NCBI GenBank assembly: GCA_963678705.1
Contig: OY783214.1
Location: 12,400,001 to 12,464,000, forward strand
Length of the DNA stretch: 64,000 bases
Reading direction: 5' to 3'
From: Panorpa germanica
Lineage: Eukaryota; Arthropoda; Insecta; Mecoptera; Panorpidae
Positions 22,301-33,179 of the stretch are shown here, piece by piece. The position numbers were made by a program, and so were the translations under genes. The first letter of the stretch is position 1, and every line of letters starts with the position of its first letter. The notes beneath the pieces were generated by a model that saw only the letters and a list, made by a program, of their open reading frames with translations, was not told the DNA's origin and did no database searches.

Positions 22301-25300
22301 GGAATAGGTACTATTAGAGAACTTCAGTAATGGTCAATTATCAAAGTGGAATTCCGATGGTTTCTATAAGTGCCAGACCAACCGAGGTGAAGTGAATTGC
22401 TTAAAACGTAGTATAGAAATGTACAGCTGGATGTAAAGTAAATGTACATGAGATAGCAAACATAAATTACTGCATTTTCCTTTATAATTTATTCATTTAA
22501 AGGTATATTCGCTAAGCAACGTAAAATTAAGAAATAGATTAATAAAAAATTGTTAACATTATACAAAAGTACAGTTGCTATCAGTTACAACTATATATAA
22601 GCTAATAAATGTACTTAAATATATTTTACCGTTATCCAAGGTAGAAAATGCAACGGAATTGAAGCTTGCTTTAAACTATCAAGTCTATCTATTTGAGAAG
22701 TAGAAAATATTTAGTAGTACGTGTTAATCTTGCTAATTTATCAAGACTTGTAGTTTTCATTTTAATTCAAATATGTATAGTTATTATTTGGTGATTATAA
22801 TCAATGTAAAATCTGAATTATTACCTTAAATACATAGTTTGCAATTTGTTTGACACAAATACATTTTTAAATTTGGTACAGTAACGGTTTATTTTTATAT
22901 TATTATGTTCCAGGTGTATATTTATATGTTTATTTGTTTATGCGCCAGCGATTTGTATGGTGGCTCGTAAACGGCTAGGCGTTTTTTCTTGAAAATTGTC
23001 TATTTTGTAGAGAAAGAAATTCTAAGACTTTTTGCATCATCAGATTTCCTCCTGAATTTTCTGTAAACCCGTAAGTTTGGAAAAACTAAAAAAATAATTT
23101 TACTTTTTGCTCTATAACTTTTAATTCATAAAAGATAGAAAGTTGAAATTTGGCATGTGTATTACGGTGTTCAATGCTAACATTTTTTTAAAATTAGAAA
23201 TTGAAAATTTGGTATAGGATTTATAAATGGTATGCAAAGAGAATTAACTGAATAGAACAATAAATCAAATGAGGATGCTGTTTGGGATGTAAATATATCT
23301 ACCTAACTTTTTAAATATTTAACGGAAACATTACAACTCCCAGTACGCTCCTGTAAGAAACAATGGTGACGTAAACGATTGACAACATCAATAAACAGAA
23401 GTAAGTAACACCATGCAACCATATGTTGTGACACTGGAACTAGGACACTAAGTCCACTCTTGTAAACGTTGGTCCGTTTATACAACAAACAGAATTTTGT
23501 TCTAAAGGTTTTCACAGCAAAACACCCTTCCTCGCTTTCTCACCCCTCTCCCATTTCTCTAATGGAGTGGGAAACTAGTTGAAAACATGATAATTGAAAG
23601 CCATGACTGTGGATTGTTGAAATTCCTCTCAACTGTTTTATTACCCAGTGTCACCCATTTCTACCCTCGCAACCCCCTTTCCTTGTGAAGAGATATTAGT
23701 TCTGTCTTTGACTGTATTTGATGCTGCTGTATGTATTTGACCCATTCACACCCCTATACATTCATTTAATGCAGTAAACTATAAGAAAACTTTTATTTTA
23801 TACACAGCATTCATTAGTTTTACATTTCTGGCAACGTTGAATACTTTCCATTAGTGGAATCTCTGAGTGCTAATAACTTTTGCATGAAATCAGACTTTTT
23901 GGCTTAAGGAGAACAAAGATAATTCCTTTAATGTTAAAAATGTGTGGTAGAAATCGGTTTACTTTCGGAATTATGAACACCGCATTAAAGATTATTGTTA
24001 CAAACATACCCTTGTTCTATTTATATTTTTTATGTAGGTGTTTTATTAATTTATTTAACGTTGGTATTTTCCCTATGCTGAGCAGGAGCTGTTGTACCTT
24101 AAGTTCACTTGTGCGCTCCACTACCAAATATTTATAACTTGAAAAAGAAAAAGAATTACAAATTATCGTATAATACCCCAATTACGTACTGACTTTATAC
24201 TTAAGAAGTTGCAAGGAATCAACTTAATCTCTATTCCGAATTAATTCAAAAATTATTTTCGCTCAAAGAAATATTCCCCGTGCGGTCTCCACAACGCACG
24301 TAGCTACTTAATATAACTACTATGGAATATGCGATACATCACGTGAGACAGAAGATACTCAGTGCAAACTACATGAACAATCTGACGTTGACCTTGCGTC
24401 GCACGAGACAAGATTACCGGGGCTTGCTGAAATAATATGACGTGAACCGACGGATTGATTTAATATTTAAAAATTAAAGTTATTAATAAGAAAATGTTAT
24501 TCTATTACAGCTTTAAGTCATAATTCTCTATAAGCTAGTAAAGTGCTCTACCAGTTCCCATAGTCAGCAACCGCCGCTGTTGCTAAGTCCTATCACTGAA
24601 GTATTGAATAATAAGTGAATTATTATTTGGAAATTAAATTTATTTGACAGCAATCTGACTCGACTCACATATTCTCTTGGTCACTGTGCTTTGCTTTCCA
24701 TGTATCAAGATGTTATACTAGTTTGAAAATTATCAAATATCGTTTCCTTATTTTTGACGGCATTTTGAACAAGGATGCCTCAAAGAGCAACTTGGTCTCA
24801 GTTCTTTTCTCATCAGACCTGTAGAGGTCGTGCTTAAGGCTTCCGCTTCCCCTTTCTTCTATGTTTGATATGATGACTCAAATGCGTTTGATGCCTTCCA
24901 TAGTATTGTAGTGTATTTATCTCATTAATTATAAAAAATATAATTTTTTAAAACTTGCCCCCGTATTACTTGCCGCCACTGTTTTATAAAATAGCTATCT
25001 CACTGATGCATGAACGCACTATTGATATACGATGAAAAACCGTCAAAAAGTTCCTGCGTTATGACAAAAGTTGACAAAACACTAAACGAATTTTATGAAA
25101 CAGAAAAATTTACGGAGCAGAAATGGGTGGAGTTTGTCAATAATGATGATTAAAACTTTATGCAACTGCTGCAAAAATTATGTTACGGAATTTATTTTAT
25201 AGTTATTTTAAAATTATTCGTTCAAAATATTTCTAAGATGTATCTATGGTATCTATGTTATACAATATTATTATAATTTAAAGTTTTGCTGGTGGAATCT

Positions 25301-26685
25301 AAACGTTTGTGTGCATTCGACTGTATCGATACTTGTTGGATAATATACATGTGTGTGTCTGCATATGTATTTGTATCATTAAAGAAAACTTTAAATACTT
25401 TATTTATAAGAAGTTTGGAGAAAACTTATCATCAGCACTTTATTGGGCATGTTTTCGTGTACCCGACAATTTGGGGAATGGGCCACCAATTACAGGGCTT
25501 GAAAAGGTTTGAAGGCTTGAAAATTGGGTGTATCTGAAGACAGTCTTCTTTTCATTGTCCGCCAAACTAAGAGACAGTTTTTTCGACGTCCTTTATCGTT
25601 AGACGGTACTATTTTAAATAAAGGTAAGCTTCACTGTAAAAAGAATTTGTCGAAAAAATGATTTAGACGCCTCTTTCTTAGCATAAGGCTACAATGAGAA
25701 AAAGAATAGCGTGGAAATAATAATAATAAAAATATAAATAAAAATTTCGGTGCGAATTTTAAATCAACAGAGAGCTTGTATCTACATTTATATAATTCAA
25801 TGTATTACAGAATTACGGAGTTATTTCCGCGCTATTCATCTTCGAAGTAGTGAAAGTATGGTAGTACGAATTTATACGAGTAAACATAACAATACCGCTG
25901 GCATATGACTTCCCTTTTACTTCCTTTTATCATACTTTCCATTTATTAAACAGAATGCGTTGTATGCTTTCCGTTATCAACAGTAGATGCATTTTATAAA
26001 GGTTCGTCCAGATTACGACAAAACCAATAATCGACATGTTTATATTTCACTCCCACTCGTTTTGCTATCATAAGTATGAGCGAGACATAAGTAATGTAGT
26101 ATGTTGATGTTGCTGTGGTCTAGACAAGCCATAAGATGACCTTATGAAACTTAAAATAAATTACAGACCATATTCGACATATACCACACATAACAATAAC
26201 CAGAATATTTGTCGTATCTCTACCCGTTATATACCACACGTTATTTTATTTGGTATTTGTGTGATACAGACGATGTTTCATGTTGCTCTTATTGTATGAT
26301 CTACGACTGAAAGTTATGAAACAAACTTACATTTATGAGAGCAAACTTTTATCAATAAAAACATTGAAAAATGCACCTATAAACGACGCAAAATTGAAAA
26401 TCATAACTGTTCCTTGAAACATAAATCCTGTGACACTGCACGTTAAATATGTAATGGATTGGATTCCACTGCAGTTCCATAAACGTACGTACGTATGTAG
26501 GTAATAAATATGATATTATGTTATGTTTGAATTTTATATCAAATTGTTTACTATCAGAATTTAAAATATGAGATATCGGTTATACAGAAGTAATTGTTTA
26601 CTTTATTTAACTAGAACTGTATTTTCTGGGTTTGGTTGGTATATTAAGTATATATTAACAAAAAAGCATACTTTCGATAATGTTT
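22300..26685. other. DIP intron 2, no exon identified
   Basis: AT-rich. A C-rich patch lies at 23525-23700. The stretch at 23040-23200 (CTATAACTTTTAATTCATAA, TTGAAATTTGGCATGTG) reads like a degraded transposon. A copy of the AATGCGTTTGATGC motif occurs at 24884, and one related to it (AATGCGTTGTATGC) at 25955. A segment resembling the SINE body (TATTTTCTGGGTTTGGTTGG) is at 26621-26640. Confidence 0.45.
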
Positions 26686-26689
26686 TTTA

Positions 26690-27300
26690 ACGACACAGTT
26701 AATGTATAATTATTTCTATAATTACTACATGATAAAATAATAATTATAAAATACTTTATTAAATTTTCATAAATATTAATAAATGAGGCAAACCTTCGCA
26801 GAAGTCACAAAAAAAAATTAATTGCGGTGTTCCTCATAACTCATCAGTGGATTATTTTAAATAAAAAATCCAAAATGATTTCATTAGTTGATAAGTTTTT
26901 GCAGGTAACCTTGTTGAATTTTTTTTTTATTGATTTTTTAATTTTTACAGCACCTAGAAGTCAAAATACCGATTTTTTATGAAAAAAATCAGAAACTTTG
27001 TTATTTTAAAATATGTCAAAATCCCGACAGCGTTACCTCGGCACTTATGTAAAGAAAGAGTGTGCAAAATTTCAAAAGGATCGGTGTAGATTTTGCGCTA
27101 GAGAGAACGCCGACTCTGAAAAAGCTAAGTATGAGAAAAACGCGTTTAAAAGTTTCAAAGAAAGACGAAACGAGACCAGAGAGGTGAAGACTTAAAACTC
27201 TATATCTCCGACAGTTTTACCCCAATCGACTTCAAATTTTCACACAATAAACTTAATATATTTTACATTAATATAAATAAACAAAAAAATGAAAATAAAA
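26690..27300 (+). repeat. 600-bp dispersed repeat, copy 1
   Basis: This segment and 48475-49065 are diverged copies in the same orientation. They share ACACAGTTAATRTATAATTA, TCATAACTCATCASTGGAT, AAAATGATTTCATTAGTT, GCGTTRCCTCGGCAYTTATG, AGTATGAGAAAAACGCGTTT and CTCTATATCTCCGACAGTTT. Copy 1 has a 60-codon open frame (27013-27195) rich in Lys/Arg with two Cys. In copy 2 it is broken by indels. It is probably part of an unclassified transposable element. Confidence 0.75.
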
Positions 27301-27682
27301 ATTGAAACATTACGGAAATTACTTAAGGTTATATGCCTTATCTTATAATATGTGAATGCAAGGAAAAGAACGGAGGTAGAACAAGGAGAGTTCGAGGAGA
27401 AGGATGCCAGGTAAAATAGATTGGAGAAAAAAAATACGGCGTAAAAGAGAGAAACGAGGAGGAGGAAAGTAAAATATCTAAGAAGAAAGCAAAAAGAATA
27501 TCATGGAAGAAAGCAGTTGAATTTAATCCCTTAATCTCTTATTCATGTTAATTATGCAGGGTAAAGAAGATTGAATTGATTAGTATATTCCTACTTTTAG
27601 TTTCGGTTTTTTTTTAGCTATGCAATGGAATTAAGACGCTCAAATCAGTGTAATTAATAAGTGATGATAAAAATTCTCTTAC
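27301..27682. other. DIP intron 2 next to exon 2, purine-rich patch
   Basis: A GA-rich stretch at about 27360-27520, possibly the remnant of a retrotransposon tail. It is followed by the AT-rich sequence bordering exon 2. Confidence 0.3.
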
Positions 27683-27890
27683 CTACGACATGAACATATC
27701 CAATTTGAGTCTTCGCCGTGACTGTGTTGATCTGACACATGTAGCGACCTTTGTCCTCCTCCTGGACGTTGCTTATATGAAGGAACCACGTGCGGTGCTT
27801 ATCGTGAGTTACACTTATCCGTGGATTCCGCGTGATCACGTGGTTATGCACTGTCAAGATGGCTGACTGCTCAAAATGCATCCAAGCAAC
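27683..27890 (-). CDS. DIP-like gene, coding exon 2: main part of Ig1
   Basis: The acceptor is TTTTTGTTGCAG and the donor GTAAGAGAAT. It contains 69 full codons, and one G remains for exon 3. The exon opens with VAWMHFEQSAILTVHNHVI, holding the core Trp of Ig1. It continues with NPRISVTHDKHRTWFLHIS, then VQEEDKGRYMCQINTVTAK with the second Cys and the D-x-G-x-Y-x-C signature. The block ends TQIGYVHVV. These words are close to invariant in insect DIP proteins and form the surface that contacts Dpr partners in known complexes. This exon is the strongest single piece of evidence for the gene. Confidence 0.97.
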
Positions 27891-28804
27891 CTGCAACAAA
27901 AATATTCTTACTGTTTTAACAATTCTAAACATTTTTTAGACTTGAACGTTTGGTCAGTAATTGAAACCAAATCAAATAATAAATACTTATTTAAAAACTC
28001 AAAAAATAAAATAAATAAATATAAATTGTAGAATGAGTAATGTTTATAATCTTGTACCTCTTTCACAGCGACTTTACACAAAGTAAAAAGATTTCAGGGG
28101 AAATAAAATGTTACATCACTGTCTAAAATATATTACCAGTATTACACCCTGCAATGTTTTATACTGTTACATTTTATGAAGCTATTATTTTTGTTTTATA
28201 TTTCCGTTTGTTGTTTTTTATTTAACTTATATTTATACTTCTGCTGTCTTTGTTATTGTTTTACATTGTATTTTCTAGGTTTAAAGAAATCAATAGCTGT
28301 AATTTAAAAGAATTGGAAGAAAGTGTTGTTCAAGTAATATGTTAGTATCTGTAATGTGGTGTTTGGAAAATGAAGTAAACGATCTTAAGGTAGTTGTCAT
28401 GTAATGTAAAAATATCGCTTTCTAATTGTAATTGAAAGTTGAAGTCAATTGACCGATTCGATCTCGAAATAAATTTGTATATGTATGATTGTACAGACTT
28501 CGACAAAAGTTTTTGCTTACTTTAATATAAATTATTCCATTCGTACTACGCAGACGCAACAACTTTTAAATCATTAGTAATTTTTTTTATTTACGGAAAT
28601 ATGACTATGTATTTGAAATATACTATTTCCGTTGCTCAGTGATACCACCGACAATTTCATACTATATATATATATGAGTATATAATATGGTACTGCTTCG
28701 TGAATTGAATCCAAACACGCTGCAATCTAGCGTTAAGCAAAAACGCTCTTGGTCGTTGTGTTGACAGAATAAGTAATATTAGACTTAAGTGAATATTAAA
28801 AATA

Positions 28805-28925
28805 TGTGAGAAAGGGCCAGCCGTGAATTACGTCACAATATGAGAAAATGTGTCAACAATGTGTGACAGTATGGACCGGCGGAGGGAGTTAAAACACCCA
28901 GAAATTCGTGTGACGTATTCGTATG
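28805..28925 (+). repeat. Small CGTCACA-type repeat
   Basis: The left end is CCGTGAATTACGTCACAATA and the right end is TCGTGTGACGTATTCGTATG, which are imperfectly inverted. The GGCGGAGGGAGTTAAAACAC block matches the GGGGGAGTTTAAAATACC block at 59890. It is related to copies at 4525-4720 and 59695-59945. Confidence 0.6.
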
Positions 28926-29884
28926 ATCTCTAATATAAGTTTATTTTTATTTTGCATATTTAAAGCCTATTTTAAGCCAAAACTTCACAAGGAGTGGTTT
29001 CAAGGTCAAAATCAGTGTTTTCATTGAACATCATCTCGCACTAATCCATAATGCTTATTCTGCATGTACGAATATACCCATCTTCATTCATATACTAAAT
29101 AAATCTCAAACAAACAAAAAGTATTCTTGAAAATCCACCAAAGTAAACATTATAAACTTGCAGAAATAAATCTAAGTCCACGCACAGGCGATGTATATTA
29201 CGATATTCTGAAATATATCATAAAAAAAAAACTTTTGTTTTTGCTAACGCAACTAACGTAAGCTGATTGTTTTTCACTCGTGCGATAGAAAACTTAAGCG
29301 CAAAAGATAAAGGAAAGAGAAATCGAATCGAAATGTTAGAAGCTTTTATCAAATTATCAGACAGTTGTACAGGCGCTGAGTGCTGACAGTACTACATCCC
29401 TCCACCCCCTCCATCCCACCAATCGTCCTAGTCCCCTGCTTTCCTCACGACAGACCGGTGCCCCATTGTGGGAGATTTAGTGCCCTGTTTACCACTTATA
29501 AGCTCCATGCACACAGCTAAACCTTTACCAAAGCTTCCGGGATCCAAATAGAGCTGCAACCCGCGTCCCTGATCCGTTAGGGGAGGGTTAAACCTAAACC
29601 AATTATTACAGAACTATAAGTGGAATAATCTATCATTTGTTGCATATTAAGGATAGATGGAGATTAACAATTTCGTGATATGTTGGAATATTTAATAGTA
29701 CCGACTGGACAATTTCTATTTAACGATCAAAAACAGGAGTCTCATCAATTCAGAAATATTTTTTTTAAATATCCGCCTTAAATCATTAAATTACATATCA
29801 TTGTGCTTAATTACATTTTGTGATCGTTATTATATCTAACCATTCTCACTCTTTCCAAAAGAAAAAATAAAAATAAAAACAAAA

Positions 29885-30040
29885 CAATTAAATTTAAACC
29901 ACTACTGCTTCCCTCTTCCTTCTACTCTCCCTCCTGTTTCTACTCTGCTATTCCTTCTCTTTCCTCGCTCCTTTTCTCTATCTCTGCCATCCACCTCTTC
30001 CCTTCACTGCCTCCTTTAATAACTGAACAATATTCTTTTC
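29885..30040 (-). mobile_element. Non-LTR retrotransposon 3' fragment (group B)
   Basis: On the minus strand it reads GTGAAAAGAATATTGTTCAG, TTATTAAAGGAGGCAGTGAA and GGGAAGAGGTGGATGGCAGA. This closely matches the plus-strand copy at 52965-53125. It is purine-rich and encodes a broken basic tail. Confidence 0.65.
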
Positions 30041-30044
30041 ACTT

Positions 30045-30175
30045 TTTAAAGTCAATAAGGTTTTTTAGACTTTCTCTGCTTTCAAATATAGTTTTCAGGC
30101 ATATTACAATTTTGGCTGTGTGATGGAACACTTGCAGCATTGAAGAATAATATGCTTTACTTAAGTGGACTGTTA
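30045..30175 (-). mobile_element. Non-LTR retrotransposon 3' fragment (group A)
   Basis: On the minus strand, AGTAAAGCATATTATTCTTC, then CACACAGCCAAAATTGTAAT and AAACCTTATTGACTTT match 21790-21930 and 6121-6240. It directly abuts the group B fragment, so one may have inserted next to the other, or A and B may be parts of one element. Confidence 0.6.
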
Positions 30176-30897
30176 CATTGTTACAGATTGGTTGTGGTCA
30201 GAAATAATGAATATTCCAGTAATCAATTTAGACTCAATCCGAAATTTTATTTATTCAAATCTATAAATTTTTCATGTCATGTCTTGCAAATGATGGAACC
30301 ACTTCACCTTTCAAAGTTTAAACGATGAATACGTTGATGCGAACTATAGTAAAATTCTTGTCTTGACTGAAACTTCACCTAGTGGCCGTAAATATTATTA
30401 CGTAACAATTTGTAAGTCTATATGATTAATAAGTCTTTTATATTTTATCATTATCATTACAAGAACATTGCGTTCAATTAGCATAGGCAGCAATGTAGTT
30501 TTCTTACGTGACGCATTGAAACCATAAATTGAAAAAAAAATAACTGTCTTATTGCACCCTTTAAACGATATAAGAGTAAATACGTAAATCATTTTTAACC
30601 ATTCAATTTTTTATTTGATAAATATGACAAATCACCCTTATTTTATTTACTGCTTTAGCTGTTAAAATCAAAGTAAACTCCTGTGTACAGTAAAACCCCA
30701 ACACCATATTTATACCCTTACAGATTTATGACTTATTGCCAACCTTTAACCCAGCACTTGGTTTTTTATCGGTCTGACATTTCCTTACCGTTATTACATC
30801 TTCACATTTACACCAAAAACCAGCCCCGTTGTGAACCCCTGACCCTAACTGGTCGTTCACCAATATAACAGCCATCAGATTGAATAGCCGTGGAGTA

Positions 30898-30925
30898 TTA
30901 TCTATACTATACTATACTATACTAT
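30898..30925. repeat. Pentanucleotide microsatellite (ACTAT)n
   Basis: Five successive ACTAT units within CTATACTATACTATACTA. Confidence 0.8.
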
Positions 30926-31556
30926 GTATGTATATTCCTCTGTTCTACGTACTATAATCGTACTACACTTCGACCTGTTAATACCACGTGACGTGAAGTA
31001 GTAGTTGCCGACCAGACAGGCGCTACTTTGTGTTAGCGGGTGGGTTGTTGAAGCTCATTGTCTGACACGGCTAATTATTGTCTGCTGATAGATATAGACA
31101 GCTCACTAATATGATTCTGTAAAATTATGATATTTGGGTTTATTAAGAAATTATAAAATGATTCGTATTTTAATGGAATGACACCAATTGTTTCGAGATA
31201 GAACTGATTTTAGAATAAGATAACTTGAAGGATCTAAATTTGAGGGATGACAAAATAGGCAACCTCTGTTTAGTTCTAATTTTAATTAATAGTGGAGTAA
31301 CTAGAATTCGGTTAATTACAAAAATTTCCAAGAGAGAGTTTTCCCAATATTTGGCCTGAACACCTATTCAAAAGTTTTAAGAAGGAACATTATTTCCAGA
31401 ATAGCCAATTATCAATTTACTGGCGGAAGTCTATGTATAGAATTAGTTCCTATTATACTTGTATACCATTAAATACAAACTACTGTTTACATACAAATAT
31501 AGTATTTTTATACATGATACAAATATATATTTCAATTCAATTGTAAAATGTTAAAT

Positions 31557-31625
31557 ATATATAAAAAATGTTTGATGGTGGCTATGACGAATAAAAGTCA
31601 AGGCAAATAAATAAATAAAAATATA
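31557..31625 (+). mobile_element. Truncated LINE 3' tail (group C)
   Basis: TAAAAAATGTTTGATGGTGG, CTATGACGAA and GTCAAGGCAAATAAATAAAT equal the 3' end of the element at 40440-40920 almost base for base. It consists only of the last 60 bases, as expected of a severely 5'-truncated retrotransposon insertion. Confidence 0.8.
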
Positions 31626-31944
31626 TATGATACATAATAAATAAATTTCAATTTTTCACTTATCACGCAAAAAATGTAATGTACACTTAACATAAAAAAT
31701 GGTATGAAAAATTTTCATTTTTTTATGTATAAAGTTTATATTAGGTTCGTATTGCTCGTGTTTTCTTTTACTCGCATACACGTTTGTTCTCTCACTAACA
31801 ACACAGTTGCATTCTCATTCGGTTCGGACAGATTCGGGCTAAGGTTTGCAACCAGTCGCCTCGTGCGCTGAGGACTTAAGTTGGGCATATAGATAACATT
31901 AGAACCATAGCTGTTGCTGAATATGCCTTCATTTCTCTTCCACG

Positions 31945-31995
31945 TTTTATTAGATAAATCTAATGCGTTTGATGCAAGCAGTACGGGCGCTTACT
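31945..31995. repeat. Dispersed 'AATGCGTTTGATGC' repeat fragment
   Basis: TTAGATAAATCTAATGCGTT, TGATGCAAGCAGTACGGGCG and CTTAC match the copies at 52385-52440 and 54665-54710. Confidence 0.55.
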
Positions 31996-32254
31996 TTTAT
32001 GATACATTTATCTATAACAAAAAGAATTTAGTTTAATTTACGTAAAATATTTTTCATAAATAATAGATTAAATATAAGTACGTTTCTTACGTGTAAAATT
32101 TTGATTATAATATTTACATTTTCAACTGTTTTCAATACTGTTGTAAATAAAATATAAAAAGCAAAATAGTATATTGTATGCCAGTATCATTTATTATTTA
32201 GAAATATAAATTTTTTGTCATCTGACTAGAAAATGCAACCTTTAGCTAAAAAGT

Positions 32255-32330
32255 CAGCGTCCGCAGTGGTTCAGACGGTCCACCGCATGACTCAGGTTAT
32301 GATCTATGGACAGGGTGATGAAGTCACGTA
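32255..32330 (+). repeat. tRNA-like repeat fragment
   Basis: GTCCGCAGTGGTTCAGACGG, then TCCACCGCATGACTCAGGTT resembles a D-arm and anticodon-arm region of a tRNA-derived SINE head. The box B is weak (GGTTATGATCT). Confidence 0.3.
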
Positions 32331-32731
32331 GTAGAAGACTCCCCCGTTCTCCCCCGTATACCTCCCACCACCTCTCCATAAGATATAGAAGAAAACGCGT
32401 CGTACCGAGGGAGACGAAAAGGAAAGGGTCCCCAAGAAAACTAAACTCTGGATTATATAACTGATTTGTTTTGTTATTGTTATATAGTACACGGTATATA
32501 TTTTATATGATTAAATTATTTCTGGGATAAAAGAAATCACTCCCTAAAAATATTCTATATCTTTTATATGAGTAAACGTAGAAAAGGCTGGTGGCGTTGT
32601 ACCATAGAGAATCTGTAATTTTTATTTTGGAAGTTTATGTGAACTGTGCCCAAAATCTGATTTAAGCATGTGGGATTCTAGAATAACATTTGTAGGACCT
32701 TTCTAATATCGAATGTTTAAAAGAATCTGTA

Positions 32732-32945
32732 TGACGAGACAGTGGCCGAGAGCATTGATGCTTGAACCTGACTACAGTGTCATCGTGTTTTATTTATGTA
32801 AATGATTATGTACATATATAGTTATAAACTTCTTAAGCAGCGGTGCAGTACACATAACTGAGGCTACAAAACAAATCAATATAATAAGAGGTAGTCGGTG
32901 ATAAGACTCAGTATTAGAAATAAGCCGACATTAAATAAATTAAAA
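32732..32945 (+). mobile_element. SINE copy
   Basis: The head is GACAGTGGCCGAGAGCATTG, then ATGCTTGAACCTGACTACAG and TGTCATCGTGTTTT. The 3' body has AAGAGGTAGTCGGTGATAAG, ACTCAGTATTAGAAATAAGC and CGACATTAAATAAATTAAA. Order and wording match the 44203-44440 copy over its full length, with an unrelated or diverged middle. Confidence 0.7.
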
Positions 32946-32957
32946 TTAATAATCTTT

Positions 32958-33175
32958 TATAGTCCAAATTACGATAGTTCGGCGGCGATTTATACTTAAA
33001 AGAGGTTATAAGAGCGGTATAAATCTATAATACTATAATGAAACTTATCTTATTCGTTGCTAAATACATTATAGAAAAATAAGTGAGTCAGTGCTTTTTA
33101 CTTACATCGGCAGTTTATACCCCACAACATGTTTTAAGTATGAGTCGCCGCCGGATTCTCGTAATTTGAACTACA
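32958..33175. mobile_element. TA-flanked MITE, family 'GTTCGGCGG', copy 2
   Basis: The left end is TATAGTCCAAATTACGATAG followed by TTCGGCGGCGA. The right end is TCGCCGCCGGATTCTCGTAA followed by TTTGAACTACA, inverted relative to the left. The terminal repeats match those at 21338-21480. This copy is 218 bp and directly follows the SINE at 32732-32945. Confidence 0.82.
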
Positions 33176-33179
33176 CTTG

